Part shown: positions 7,248-17,292 of the stretch, in pieces
Layout of the letters: every line of letters begins with the position of its first letter
How positions within the stretch are numbered: position 1 is the first letter of the stretch
Source of the DNA: Nitrososphaerota archaeon
Lineage (GTDB): Archaea > Thermoproteota > Nitrososphaeria > Nitrososphaerales > Gagatemarchaeaceae
DNA: 47,789 bases
Direction of reading: 5' to 3'
NCBI GenBank assembly: GCA_027886975.1
Contig: JAPCJK010000004.1
Coordinates: 1 to 47,789 of the forward strand
The notes under the pieces: generated by a model
Databases searched by the model: none
The model's input: the letters and a program-made list of their open reading frames with translations, nothing else
Told to the model about the DNA's origin: nothing
Program-made: the position numbers and the translations under genes

Positions 7248-9972
7248 GCGCGGCCTTTCTCCTGACGTACAAAGCTGTCACCAGCAGGACAAGCAGGATG
7301 AAGGCGGTCGGGATAAGGTATCGAGTGGTCACGTCTTCCCCGACGGCGATTCCTTTGGACGGGACGATTCCGTTTATGGTCACGCCAGAGTAGCTGAAGG
7401 TCAACTTGCCCTTGTCGAATGGGACCAGTATGCCTGAGCTGGCCACAGCGACCGCGCTCGCGCCGGTTGAAGAGTGCGGGGAAAGTGACGCTGACGATAT
7501 TGTGAGGGTTCCCCCGGAAACCTGTGCATTCCGCAGGTGGGATAGGGCCAAACCACTGGGGACCGGGAGCGTGAACAGCACGTTGGACACTGGGACCCCC
7601 GACGGGTTGGTTATCTGGAAGTTTATTGTGAAATTCTTACCCTCTTCTGGAGTCGCCGGGGTCGTCGCTATTGAAACGCTCACCGGAGTATAGATTCGCA
7701 CGACTGGGGCCAAGCCCCGGGTTGAAAATGAGGTTCCGCCGAAGAAGAAGTTAGCAGAGGCAGCCGAGGCGGTCAGATTCCCCGATGTCCCGGACACGGT
7801 AACCGCGTAGGACAAGCTCGAGTTTCCTCCGGGGGTCAGTCTCTGCACTGTTTTCGTAAGCGAGGCCGAGCTGGCCAGCGAATCGAAACTATCGATAGAC
7901 GTAGAGAGCGTGAAATTGTAGGCAGTGAGAGGGCCAGCGTTGGTCGCAAGGATTGTCACCGTTGATGACATGCCACCGAAGAGGCTTGACGGCGAGAACT
8001 GCTTTGAGAGGACGACCCCGCTCGGGACAGCGACTGGGTTGGACTTTCCCGTCATATTGATTCCTGAAGTCGACCCCTGAAAGGCTATGGGGCCGACGAA
8101 ATAGTTGAGAGGGTTGGTCAGGTTATACTTCATGTAGGTGTTCGCCGTGGAAGAGATGTTCAGAACGCGGTAGATTATGCTGAGCTGGTTTCCTGAGCAG
8201 GAGATTCCTGCGCCGCTCACCTTGCCGCACCCCAGGCCTGCAGGGAGGCTTAGTTTGGCTGAGAACGTGGTGATGTTGGCAAGTCCAGGGTTCGAAGTGG
8301 TGAATGTCAGGGTTAGGTTCGTCCTATGGTTGGAGAGAGGGGCCAGAAGTGCGCTCGAGACGAGCGAAGGCAATCCCACCCTCATGGACGAATGCGAGAA
8401 TACGTCGGAAACTACGTTGGTAGTCGCGTTGAGCGAACTCCCGGCGGGATCCTGGTAGGTCGCACCGAAGGACCTGGTGAAGTTGACCCCAAGCAGCCCA
8501 AGAGCCATCTGCGATACCGACACAGTGGCCGATCCTCCCGAGGAACTACCCGACTTCGCGGCCAGCCCTGGAATCGAATGACCGGCAACGACGACCGTAG
8601 ACGCGGGGAGCGTCCCCACGTTGGTCACTGTGACGTTGAACCCCTGGCTTGCGCCCACCGGCTTCCCAAAGCCCCCGCTCGGGGTGACCGAGGCGTATAC
8701 GATTGCATCGTCCTTTCCGAGGGAAAGGCGTATCGGGTTCAGGACGGCGGTTGCATTGAAGGTTGAACCTCCGATCAAGTAACTGTACCTGACAATTGAG
8801 GCCGGAATCGTTATGCTTCCAGTGCTGGTTCCGTTGTACTGAACCCGGTAGACCGGGGTGACCGTGCCGCCGGCGCTGATGGTCCCGCTAGGCGCGGTGA
8901 AGTTCCCACTTGCGAACCTGAAACCTGCTATGCTGTTCCACCAATTGTCGGAGAAGGTGACCTTGGTTATCGGAGTGGCGGGTGAGAGATTTCTCAGGAT
9001 GATGGTGACAGCGAGGTAGTCGCCAGTGCGCAGTACACCCCCGTCGACGGCCCTGGTCGCTAGAAGAACCGGAGGGACCTGCACGACCGTGGCGTTGATC
9101 CTCGTGACCTGTTTGCCAGCCTGGACGTTGAGAGTGTAAGAGCCGGTGAATCTGATGCTGTCATGGGTGACAGTTGCCGGGTCGGCCGAACTGACTATGC
9201 CGTCGAGGAACTTGATTTGCACGATGGACGAGGATGCTTGACCGGAAGCCTTCAAGGAGGTGACCGTGGAACCGAAGTAACCCAGGATGTTAGGCCTGTT
9301 GGAAGAGTCGAGGGCCGCGGCGCTTATCGAGCCCACCACCAGGTCGTGCGAAAAGCCTGAACCAGACTTCTGCCCTTCAAGGACGACGAAGGGGGACAGT
9401 GTCGACTGGAACCCGGAGCTGGAGATGGCGCTGGCGAACCCACCTCTGACCGTCGGTAGGAAACTGAGCAGGGTGGACGGGACTACGTCGCCGAAAGAAA
9501 TAGGACTGTGGAACGAGTAGGAGGTGCTAGTTCCGTTCGATAGTGAGATGACAGTTCCGTTCGACAGTGAAACGAAAGAAGTCAGCATGTACGATCCCAA
9601 AGCTGAAGCGGCTGCCGACGCATCCGCGTACGAATCCGAGCCCACTGTCAGGAAGAGTCCCTGAGACGGGGTGAACGGTACTGGAAGCAGATTGTAACCC
9701 TTCGTTCCGAAAAGCTGGAAATCGGACTTCCAGCCCGTCGTCTTAATGGCCGTGACGTTGTACCAAGCGAGGCCTGCAGTGGACTCGAGGGCCGACAGCT
9801 TAGAGGAGCCGTTGATGCCGTTGAAAGAGAAGTACCAAAGCGCGTCCGACCCTGCTATGAAGACGTTGAGTTTCTCGGAATATGCTCCCTGACCCTGCAC
9901 CTGCTGCAGAGGAAACGCCGAAAGTACCATTAGGGCCACGAATGAGGCCGCGAGCACCTGAGAACGCTTCAA
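7222..9972 (-). CDS. Large secreted/cell-surface protein with signal peptide and C-terminal TM anchor (S-layer/adhesin-like)
   Basis: N-terminal signal MKRSQVLAASFVALMVLSAFP; Ser/Thr/Gly/Asn-rich beta-type repeats; C-terminal YLIPTAFILLVLLVTALYVRRK. Confidence 0.8.
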   Translation of the reverse strand: MKRSQVLAASFVALMVLSAFPLQQVQGQGAYSEKLNVFIAGSDALWYFSFNGINGSSKLSALESTAGLAWYNVTAIKTTGWKSDFQLFGTKGYNLLPVPFTPSQGLFLTVGSDSYADASAAASALGSYMLTSFVSLSNGTVISLSNGTSTSYSFHSPISFGDVVPSTLLSFLPTVRGGFASAISSSGFQSTLSPFVVLEGQKSGSGFSHDLVVGSISAAALDSSNRPNILGYFGSTVTSLKASGQASSSIVQIKFLDGIVSSADPATVTHDSIRFTGSYTLNVQAGKQVTRINATVVQVPPVLLATRAVDGGVLRTGDYLAVTIILRNLSPATPITKVTFSDNWWNSIAGFRFASGNFTAPSGTISAGGTVTPVYRVQYNGTSTGSITIPASIVRYSYLIGGSTFNATAVLNPIRLSLGKDDAIVYASVTPSGGFGKPVGASQGFNVTVTNVGTLPASTVVVAGHSIPGLAAKSGSSSGGSATVSVSQMALGLLGVNFTRSFGATYQDPAGSSLNATTNVVSDVFSHSSMRVGLPSLVSSALLAPLSNHRTNLTLTFTTSNPGLANITTFSAKLSLPAGLGCGKVSGAGISCSGNQLSIIYRVLNISSTANTYMKYNLTNPLNYFVGPIAFQGSTSGINMTGKSNPVAVPSGVVLSKQFSPSSLFGGMSSTVTILATNAGPLTAYNFTLSTSIDSFDSLASSASLTKTVQRLTPGGNSSLSYAVTVSGTSGNLTASAASANFFFGGTSFSTRGLAPVVRIYTPVSVSIATTPATPEEGKNFTINFQITNPSGVPVSNVLFTLPVPSGLALSHLRNAQVSGGTLTISSASLSPHSSTGASAVAVASSGILVPFDKGKLTFSYSGVTINGIVPSKGIAVGEDVTTRYLIPTAFILLVLLVTALYVRRKAAPSAPSPPK

Positions 9973-10024
9973 GCGAGACGCTGGGGGGCGCCCGATTCAC
10001 CCTATAAAACCGTATGCGGGTTTG

Positions 10025-11017
10025 TTACTTCTTCCTTATCATTTCTTCGGACGGGTCGTCTACTCCTTTCTCGTCTAGCATGAAGACCGCGTCCCTCTCC
10101 GGGTGGTAGGGGCTGTCGACCATCCTAGCGATGCGGTTCTTGGCTGCCTTCCTAAGGTAGATCCGGTAGGTGCTCGTGTGTGCGACGACGTGCCCTCCCG
10201 TTGGTCTGGTCGGGTCGCCGAAGAACGAGTCGGGGGCTGACTGCACCTGGTTGGTGACTACGACTGCGATGTTGTAAATCTCCGCTGTCCGCAGCAACTG
10301 GTGCATGAACTTGTTCAAGCGCTGCTGCCTCTCGGAAAGAGTTCCCCTCCCCAGGTACTCGGCCCTGTAGTGCGCCACGGCACTGTCCAGTATTACGAGT
10401 TTCACCTTGTTCGGCTCGATTATCCTTCCTAGGTCTTTGACGATGAGCTCCTGATGGGCACTGTTGTAAGCCCGGGCAACGGTGATTCGCGAAAGAACCT
10501 TGTCCGAATCCATCTCCCTCGCCTCTGCGATCTCTGCGATTCTCTCGGGCCTGAAGGTGCCTTCGGTATCGACGTAAATTGCTCCAGCGTCAAGGCCCCC
10601 CTCTCCCCTGGGAGCCTGTACCATGACGGAGAGTGTGTGGCAAATCTGGCTCTTGCCTGACCCGAATTCACCGTAGAATTCGGTCATGGCCCAAGTTTCG
10701 ATGCCGCCTCCCAGGAGGTCGTCAAGGTTCTTCGAGCCCGTCGATACCCGGTCGATTGCCTTTCTCTTTACCAGGAGGTCTGCGGCGTTGATGAAGTCCG
10801 GTTCCAGGCGGTTCAGTTCCACCAGTTTCTTGCGCGCCTTGTTGTTTAGCTCAACTGCTTTCGAGACGTCGATATCCATAGCATCGGCGATGTCCATGGG
10901 GCCCGCAACCGCCAGGTCAAGTATTGTTTCGATGCCCGCGTCCTTCAGTTTCTGTTTGGTGGCCGGACCCACGCCGGGAAGTGAGTCGACCTCGAGATCT
11001 TCTTCGGTTTCTGTCAA
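10025..11017 (-). CDS. radA: DNA repair and recombination protein RadA
   Basis: HhH LPGVGPATKQKL; Walker A GEFGSGKSQ; VTNQVQSAPDSFFGDPTRPTGGHVVAHTSTYRIYLRK. Confidence 0.98.
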   Translation of the reverse strand: MTETEEDLEVDSLPGVGPATKQKLKDAGIETILDLAVAGPMDIADAMDIDVSKAVELNNKARKKLVELNRLEPDFINAADLLVKRKAIDRVSTGSKNLDDLLGGGIETWAMTEFYGEFGSGKSQICHTLSVMVQAPRGEGGLDAGAIYVDTEGTFRPERIAEIAEAREMDSDKVLSRITVARAYNSAHQELIVKDLGRIIEPNKVKLVILDSAVAHYRAEYLGRGTLSERQQRLNKFMHQLLRTAEIYNIAVVVTNQVQSAPDSFFGDPTRPTGGHVVAHTSTYRIYLRKAAKNRIARMVDSPYHPERDAVFMLDEKGVDDPSEEMIRKK

Positions 11018-11054
11018 CGTTTCACGCGCGCCCTTTCAACTAGATAAGTTTGAC

Positions 11055-12356
11055 CTAGGGAGAGATCCGCGAAAGTGTTCGGGGGAAGAGACTCGCAGAG
11101 CGTATGTGCTTCAGTCCTGCGATCCAGCGGGTCGACCTCTCTACCCCGATGCCGAAGCCCGAGTGCGGGGGCATACCAAACTTTCTCAGTTCGAGGTACC
11201 AGGAAAAAGATTCTGAGGGAAGGTCCTGGGCAGCGATCCTGTCCATCAGCTCCTTGTAGTCATGAATCCTCTGACCCCCAGTCGCGAGTTCTCCGAACCC
11301 TTCGGGGGCTATGAGGTCAGCGGACTTGGTCACCTTCGGCCTGTCTGAATAGGTCATGTGGTAGAAGGCCCTGGCGGAGAGAGGGTAGTCGGTGATGAAG
11401 AAAGGCGACTCCTGGGTTAAGCTGATGGCTCTCTCAGCCTCGGTGGGGAGGTCTTCGCCCCATTCGAACCCAAACCCGGACTTCTCCGCGGTGGCACGGG
11501 CTTCGTCGTACGTTACCCTTTGGAATGGGAGTTCGGGCTGCTTCAGGTTCCGCCCAAGGGTCTTCAGTTCTCCCTGTCTCCTTTCTAGGACACGCTCGAC
11601 CATCTTTGAAAGTAGCTCCTCTTGAACCCTCATGTTCACCGACTGATCAGCGAAGGCCTGCTCCGCCTCGATCATCCAGAATTCAGTTAGATGCTTGGCG
11701 GTCTTGGACTTCTCGGCCCGGAAGGCAGGCTGAAATATCCAAACCTTTTGAAGCGCGGGGAGGGCCGCCTCCTCGTAGAACTGGGCACTCTGACTGAGGT
11801 TTGCCTTCTTCCCAAAGTAATCTACCGAAAAGAGGGTCGACCCTCCCTCCACAGCCGCTTGGACGAACGTGGGGGCACTGATCAGGTGGAAGCCGTTCTC
11901 CCGGAAATAGTCGAAGGCAGCCCCTATCACTTCGGCTCTGATCTTCATGGTCGCTATTGCTTTGGGGCCCCGGATACTGAGGTGCCTCTTGTCGAAGAGG
12001 AACGATGCGGCCTTGGCCGCGGTCCGGGTGATCGGCCAGGTTTCTGCCTGTGATACGACTTCGAACTCTTTGACGGAGACCTCCTTGCCTCCGGGAGCTC
12101 GCCTGTCTTCCCTAACTTCCCCCCTGATTGTCACCGCCGATTCCATTGTGACCCCCTTTGCAGCATCGAATGCGGCATCGGCAACCCCCTTCTTGGCTGA
12201 GGCCTGGAGGTAGCCGGACCCGTCCCTGATGATGACGAACACAAGCCCTCCGACAGTGTGCTTCCGTGCGACCCAACCCTTGACTTCGACCAAGAATTCG
12301 GAACGGCCCGCCAGGATGTCCGCCGCGCTGGCAAGCTTGAACCTTCCCGCTTTCAC
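11055..12356 (-). CDS. asnS: Asparaginyl-tRNA synthetase (class IIb)
   Basis: OB-fold N-terminus, HLSIRGPK, FRAEKSKTAKHLTEFWMIEAE, C-terminal GFGIGVERSTRWIAGLKHIRSASLFPRT; EFWMIEAE favours AsnRS over AspRS. Confidence 0.9.
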   Translation of the reverse strand: MKAGRFKLASAADILAGRSEFLVEVKGWVARKHTVGGLVFVIIRDGSGYLQASAKKGVADAAFDAAKGVTMESAVTIRGEVREDRRAPGGKEVSVKEFEVVSQAETWPITRTAAKAASFLFDKRHLSIRGPKAIATMKIRAEVIGAAFDYFRENGFHLISAPTFVQAAVEGGSTLFSVDYFGKKANLSQSAQFYEEAALPALQKVWIFQPAFRAEKSKTAKHLTEFWMIEAEQAFADQSVNMRVQEELLSKMVERVLERRQGELKTLGRNLKQPELPFQRVTYDEARATAEKSGFGFEWGEDLPTEAERAISLTQESPFFITDYPLSARAFYHMTYSDRPKVTKSADLIAPEGFGELATGGQRIHDYKELMDRIAAQDLPSESFSWYLELRKFGMPPHSGFGIGVERSTRWIAGLKHIRSASLFPRTLSRISP

Positions 12357-12404
12357 ACTGAGGGGCTCCGCCTACTCGTGCTAAAAGTATGATGCGGAAC
12401 GTCA

Positions 12405-13421
12405 ATGGTTAAAGAAGCCAAAGGGGGCCGGCGAAGCAAAATCTCAATGCCTCGCAAAAGGAGTGCGATAGTTAGATGGACCGGCCGGGGCGACGTGGGT
12501 CAGTTCGAGTCGTCGGTCAGGTACCTACTGTGGGAACGGGGCGCTGTGCCTCGAACTTGGAGGAGCGGAGGTTCAATCGTAGTCGAAGGGATGGAGCCTC
12601 TCCTCGTCGCGGCTTTGCTGGAACATACTCCCGGGGTGAGCTGGATTGCTGCGGGAATGGCCTCCAGGTCCTTCAAGGAACTCTTGGAGGATTCGGTTAC
12701 CCTCGCCAGGAACTACCTGAAGCGCGGGGACACATTCTCCGTGGACGCCGAAGGTAGCGGCTGGATGAGGAAGTCCGATGTCGCGGGAGGGGTGACGTCC
12801 AAGATCCTAGAATCTGCCAAGAGGACCAGAGTCTCTCAGGAGGACGCTAGAATCAGGTTCAGGACAGCCTTCGACGGGTCGAAGGGCGTAATTGGAGTGG
12901 AAATCGCTAGTGGGCCCGGTGGAGTCCCAACCGGGGTTGATAGCGTGACTTGCCTGGTGTCGGGAGGAAGGCACAGCTCAGTAGTGTCGTGGATGGCCTT
13001 GCTAGCCGGTCACAAGGTCCGATTGGTCCACGCAAATGTTAACGATGAGAGTTTGCTTGGAGCAGCCCGTCTGTACGCCGAATTGTCTCACAGGACCGAC
13101 CCTCGGGGGCTGATGCTCCAAGTTGTGGACGGCAAGTCTCTTGCGGGGGCCCTGTTGGGAGCCGTCAGGCGTTTGAATGAACCAGTGTTCGGTGGATTCC
13201 AGTCGTTGGGCGGGCCGATCCCTAGACCCCTCAGGGGCCTCGTCATTGCTCCTCTTTACCTCCTAGCTGAAGAGATGTTCGACGACGTGTTTGATTCTCT
13301 CGCATTGAAGAGTTACGATGCAAAGATGAGCTGGGATCTAGGCAAAATCGAGCACGTGCACATCAGGAGCTTCGGAGGTGTCATGGCCGATGTCAGTGAG
13401 GTTGTCGACGGGCTCGCATAG
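12405..13421 (+). CDS. Degenerate ThiI-like (THUMP + PP-loop fold) paralogue
   Basis: GPGGVPTGVDSVTCLVSGGRHSSVVSWMALLAGHKVRLVHANVND aligns by eye with [43 protein letters not shown] of ThiI at 17698-18930; PP-loop SGGxDS replaced by SGGRHS. Confidence 0.6.
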   Translation: MVKEAKGGRRSKISMPRKRSAIVRWTGRGDVGQFESSVRYLLWERGAVPRTWRSGGSIVVEGMEPLLVAALLEHTPGVSWIAAGMASRSFKELLEDSVTLARNYLKRGDTFSVDAEGSGWMRKSDVAGGVTSKILESAKRTRVSQEDARIRFRTAFDGSKGVIGVEIASGPGGVPTGVDSVTCLVSGGRHSSVVSWMALLAGHKVRLVHANVNDESLLGAARLYAELSHRTDPRGLMLQVVDGKSLAGALLGAVRRLNEPVFGGFQSLGGPIPRPLRGLVIAPLYLLAEEMFDDVFDSLALKSYDAKMSWDLGKIEHVHIRSFGGVMADVSEVVDGLA

Positions 13422-14559
13422 CGGCCGATTCGATGGTGCGAACGATATCGGCCTTGGCATCGAATCTCCGGGCTAGGTCACCAATGCGTTTTGTCGCGGC
13501 TTGATAATTCCCGCTCAGGAGGGCGCCGAACGACTCCTCCAAGACCTCCGCGGACAATGCTTCCTGCCGATGCCAAATCGAGACTCCCAGCTTCGCGGCC
13601 TTCTCCGCGTTTCCCTCTTGTTCAGGCTGCTTTGGAATGGGGACGAGGAGTGAGGGCTTGGACCACAGGATAGCTTGGCCGATTGTGCCGTGTCCTGCTC
13701 TGGAGACGACCAAGTCGCAAGCCTTGAAGTAGAACTCAGCGATTCCGCACCAGCCGTAATACCATCCTCCGCGAAAACGAGTGGGGGAAGTGCTCGCTAG
13801 AGGGTCGCCCCCGGAGACGACAAAAGAGTACTTTTCGGCCAGGGCCTCAGAGTACTCCATGGCCATTCTGAGGAAGCTCGACCTCGTCTTTGGAGGGCCA
13901 GATACCTGCCAGAAGATTTTGGGGCGATTATCATTGATGAACTCGACCGCTGCGTGGTCGGGATTCCCTCCTCCAGAGGGGGCGAGGAACCCGACATAAC
14001 GAGTCTTCTCGACGTTGCTCCCCCAGAGATTCTTCTCGCTGATAGTATAGGGCGGGGGAAGATCGGGGAGGAGGACCTCGTCGCTGAACTCCCAGAGTCT
14101 CCCCATGCCGGCGGACGTTCCGACGGAGAGTAGCCTCGAGAGCACGCCTTTGTTTCCGTGGGAACTCGTCAGGTTGAGCTGGTTCAGGACAGTGTAGGCG
14201 GGAACTCGCAGGATCTTGGCGGCTAGAACCGTCGGGAGCGCTGAGTCGCTCAGCACGACATCAGGCCCGAAACGTTCGATGTTCGCGATCTCATCGCCCA
14301 GCTGGCGGTATGTACGGGCCAAGATGGTGGGGTAAGCAACCAACGTCGCTTTGAGAAGGAAGGCGCCCGATTCTGAGTACCGCACATCTGCCAGAGGAAG
14401 GTCGTTGCATGGATAGCCGTGGCCCCTAATCAGGGAAGCGACCTCGCCTGAAGACGAGAATTCCACCAGGGCGTTCCTTGCACTGAGTTCCTTCGCCACT
14501 TCCAGCATCCTGCTTGCGTGGCCGAGGCCGGACCCGAAGCAGCCGATGTAGACCTTCAT
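13393..14559 (-). CDS. MurG/MJ1255-like glycosyltransferase (GT-B family)
   Basis: MKVYIGCFGSGLGHASRMLEVAKEL, DVVLSDSALPTVLAAKILRVPAY, CDLVVSRAGHGTIGQAILWSKPSLLVPIPKQPEQEGNA. Confidence 0.85.
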   Translation of the reverse strand: MKVYIGCFGSGLGHASRMLEVAKELSARNALVEFSSSGEVASLIRGHGYPCNDLPLADVRYSESGAFLLKATLVAYPTILARTYRQLGDEIANIERFGPDVVLSDSALPTVLAAKILRVPAYTVLNQLNLTSSHGNKGVLSRLLSVGTSAGMGRLWEFSDEVLLPDLPPPYTISEKNLWGSNVEKTRYVGFLAPSGGGNPDHAAVEFINDNRPKIFWQVSGPPKTRSSFLRMAMEYSEALAEKYSFVVSGGDPLASTSPTRFRGGWYYGWCGIAEFYFKACDLVVSRAGHGTIGQAILWSKPSLLVPIPKQPEQEGNAEKAAKLGVSIWHRQEALSAEVLEESFGALLSGNYQAATKRIGDLARRFDAKADIVRTIESAAMRARRQPH

Positions 14560-14560
14560 T

Positions 14561-15178
14561 TCAGGACTCTGGGTTCAGGCGGACTACTTTCCCTCTCGGA
14601 TGGGACTCGGCGAAGATTTCAGCCTGGAAGACCTGGACCTTGGTCTCTCCGTCGAGCCAGGAGTCTGCGGGGAGCCCAGCCTTCAAGCAGGCTTGCGAGA
14701 GGAATTCGGTCTGGTCCAAATTGAATTCAGTCGCGACCTGTGGGAGCAAAAGGCCGCTCAGGTAGGAGCGGGAGACTATCAGGCCGTCGGTGCCGATCCT
14801 GACTCGGGCCGGTAGGTCCTGGGGGCGGGAGACTTCGATTGCTTCTGGTCTCGTCAGGATGCTCACCTCGATCACCACGGAATCGAGCTCAGATTTCGCG
14901 ATGGGGGGGAATCGAGGGTCCTCGGAAGCCGCAGCTACCGTAGCTTCGCGGATTGCTTCCCCGAGCTTCTTCACCGGAAGGGGAAATCCTATGCAACCCC
15001 TCAGTCTTTCTTCGACGGAAGCTGAAGCGAGATTGAGAGTTACGAACACGCCTCTCTGTTCTGAAAGTGCATCCAGTGACAAGGGCCTTGGCTTGGCGAC
15101 GGCACCGGAGACATGGGCGTCCAATGTCTCTCTGGCGAGGACTACGGCGGCCGCTCCCTCTTCAAGGGAAAATGGCAT
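14561..15178 (-). CDS. AMMECR1 domain protein
   Basis: GVFVTLN....LRGCIGFP.P..KLGEAIREATVAAASEDPRFPPI...EL....IEVSILTRPEAI. Confidence 0.93.
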   Translation of the reverse strand: MPFSLEEGAAAVVLARETLDAHVSGAVAKPRPLSLDALSEQRGVFVTLNLASASVEERLRGCIGFPLPVKKLGEAIREATVAAASEDPRFPPIAKSELDSVVIEVSILTRPEAIEVSRPQDLPARVRIGTDGLIVSRSYLSGLLLPQVATEFNLDQTEFLSQACLKAGLPADSWLDGETKVQVFQAEIFAESHPRGKVVRLNPES

Positions 15179-15179
15179 T

Positions 15180-15671
15180 CTATTTCGGCTCGAGGCGCCG
15201 TGACAGCGAGCTTAACTTTTTCCAGTGGCTCCCTCGCCAGTAGAGGTGCCCGCAGCCTCTGCAACGGTAGAAGACGCGGTGGTGGCTTATCACGGCGAGT
15301 GGGACTTCATCTGAGACGTCGATTCTTCGAAGGGTCGCCAGCTCGCAGCCGCAAAGAGAACACAGAGGGTCCCCCCTGACTAGTCGTGTCCCTGAAGCGG
15401 CCGCAGCTCGAGACATGGCCGAGATCCGCTCCTCGTCACTCTTTCCTGCCAACAGTATCGCACCTAGGCCTTTGGACGAGGCCAATGCCGCAAGAGAACG
15501 GTCAGAGGTCAGTATGATGCGCTTCTGAGCAAGGGCGGCCTCGATCATTCCTGAGTCGCTTCCTGCTTTGTAGTAGGAAGTGTCGAACCCTAAAGCTCGT
15601 AGCTTGCGGCAGAGGGAGCCCAGCATTGCGTCTGCGACGAAACGAGTCCTCACTTCGCCATTGAGAGGCAT
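15180..15671 (-). CDS. Mut7-C RNase domain (PIN-like) protein with zinc ribbon
   Basis: RFVADAMLGSLCRKLRALGFDT, RIILTSDRSLA, CSLCGCEL...VFYRCRGCGHLYWRGSHWKKL. Confidence 0.92.
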   Translation of the reverse strand: MPLNGEVRTRFVADAMLGSLCRKLRALGFDTSYYKAGSDSGMIEAALAQKRIILTSDRSLAALASSKGLGAILLAGKSDEERISAMSRAAAASGTRLVRGDPLCSLCGCELATLRRIDVSDEVPLAVISHHRVFYRCRGCGHLYWRGSHWKKLSSLSRRLEPK

Positions 15672-15689
15672 CTAGCCACCTGAGCTGCC

Positions 15690-16778
15690 CTATCTCGTCG
15701 TTTCTGCGGCTTTGACCGATTCGTATAGTTTCTTTGCGGAGGGGTCTTTTTCGAAATGTTCACGGATGGGCGCGATGATCTCGTCCATCGCCTCGCCCAC
15801 CCCCCGTTTCAGGTCAGCGGGGTGAAGGTGCCCGGCTCGGTAAGCGCTCTCGAGCTCACCGGCCGATTGAAATTCGATTGTACCGCCATACTTCTCGGAC
15901 CGCACAACCTTCAGAGATTGCCTTTTCCGGAAAATGATGTACTTCGAATATTCGATGAGGACGTTCCCTTCCAGTATCTTGGGAGGGCAGTAGGCGGAGT
16001 CAATCTTCTTCATGATCACGTCACTGTTGTCATGGACGAAGATCGAAGTCTCCGGCTTGCTCTTACTCATCTTGCTGGCTATCTCTTCGTCCAACTTTCC
16101 ATTTTCGTCGTAGCCCTCTGGGTCTTTCCTCCCCTGAAGGCCGATGAGCATGTGGTGGTGGACCGCGACTGGCTTCTTCCACTTCATTTTTTCAGCGATC
16201 TCCCGGGCCAGAATGTTCGCCCTCCTCTGGTCAACGCCTAGTTGGCAGATGTCTACATCAAGCCAGAAGATGTCCGCGACCTGCATCATCGGGTAGAAGA
16301 GCTGGGCCGTCTGTACCGACTCCTTCGTCGTCCTCCCGGCGATGGTGAGCGCCCGCTGAGCCCTTGCGAGCGTGGAGTTCTGGGCGACCGTTATTACCTT
16401 CTTCCAGTATTCCTCATTCTTGGCGGCGTCGCTTGTCCAGAGAATCTCGACCTTGCTCATATCGACCCCGGCCGCCCGCCAGACCTCGATGAAGTACTTG
16501 CCGACTTCCCGGATCTTTTCTAGGTCCCCTCCCATCTTGTTGTTGACCCAGGCGAACCAGTCCGCGATCCATAGCTTCATCCTCACCCCTGCTTTGAGCA
16601 TGTCTTCCACGAGGATGGGCCGAAGCACTCCAAAGGGGAGGTGTGCGAGACCGCTCGGCTCAAAGCCGTCATAGGCCGATGGGTGCTCGTTGGTCTCCAG
16701 GAGGGTTCTTAGCTCCCTTTCGGTTATGATCTCTTCGCCCACGCTTTTGATGAGGTCGAGCCTAGTTTCGAAGTCCAA
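15690..16778 (-). CDS. tyrS: Tyrosyl-tRNA synthetase
   Basis: YDGFEPSGLAHLPFGVLR, IADWFAWVNNKMGGDLEKIR, YPMMQVADIFWLDVDICQLGVDQRR, KMSKSKP. Confidence 0.95.
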   Translation of the reverse strand: MDFETRLDLIKSVGEEIITERELRTLLETNEHPSAYDGFEPSGLAHLPFGVLRPILVEDMLKAGVRMKLWIADWFAWVNNKMGGDLEKIREVGKYFIEVWRAAGVDMSKVEILWTSDAAKNEEYWKKVITVAQNSTLARAQRALTIAGRTTKESVQTAQLFYPMMQVADIFWLDVDICQLGVDQRRANILAREIAEKMKWKKPVAVHHHMLIGLQGRKDPEGYDENGKLDEEIASKMSKSKPETSIFVHDNSDVIMKKIDSAYCPPKILEGNVLIEYSKYIIFRKRQSLKVVRSEKYGGTIEFQSAGELESAYRAGHLHPADLKRGVGEAMDEIIAPIREHFEKDPSAKKLYESVKAAETTR

Positions 16779-16813
16779 ACACTTCGGGCGCGGGTCATGC
16801 CCGATAAAAGGAA

Positions 16814-17257
16814 TCAGGCCTTGCGGAAGGAAACTGCTGTGGCCCCGACGATGAATCCAAACACGAGGAGTGCGAATGCCTGGTGGAGAGTCACGACAGG
16901 GGCGGAGAGGTTTGTGTTGACCACCACCCCCCCAATCACAATTTCGACAAACACCGAAACCAACGCGAGGTAAATCAGCTTCTTTGCACCAGATGGTGCA
17001 TCCTTGGACCTCCAGAAGACCAAGGCCGTAATAATCAGGAAGAGTCCGGAGAGCGACGCAAGAATCCTATGAGTGTACTCGATGACCGGCCCTAGGCTCG
17101 GGGGCGGGAAGAGCTGTCCGTTGCAGAGTGGCCAGTCTTCCGGAGTGTTGAGGCCGCAAAGACCTCCGTAGCCAGCGGCAGTGACGTATGCACCCACGAC
17201 GAGCAAGGAGAACACGATGACGACTGTTGAGCCAAGAAGTGCGTTCCTGCCCTGCAT
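16814..17257 (-). CDS. ctaA: Half-length CtaA/COX15 family heme A synthase
   Basis: About 4 TM; G-Y-G-G-L-C-x-L-N...W-P-L-C-N-G cysteine pair, EYTHRILAS and TLHQAFA histidine motifs. Confidence 0.85.
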   Translation of the reverse strand: MQGRNALLGSTVVIVFSLLVVGAYVTAAGYGGLCGLNTPEDWPLCNGQLFPPPSLGPVIEYTHRILASLSGLFLIITALVFWRSKDAPSGAKKLIYLALVSVFVEIVIGGVVVNTNLSAPVVTLHQAFALLVFGFIVGATAVSFRKA

Positions 17258-17292
17258 TGAGCCCAGCCGTTCGAGTTTGCGTCTTAAGTATT

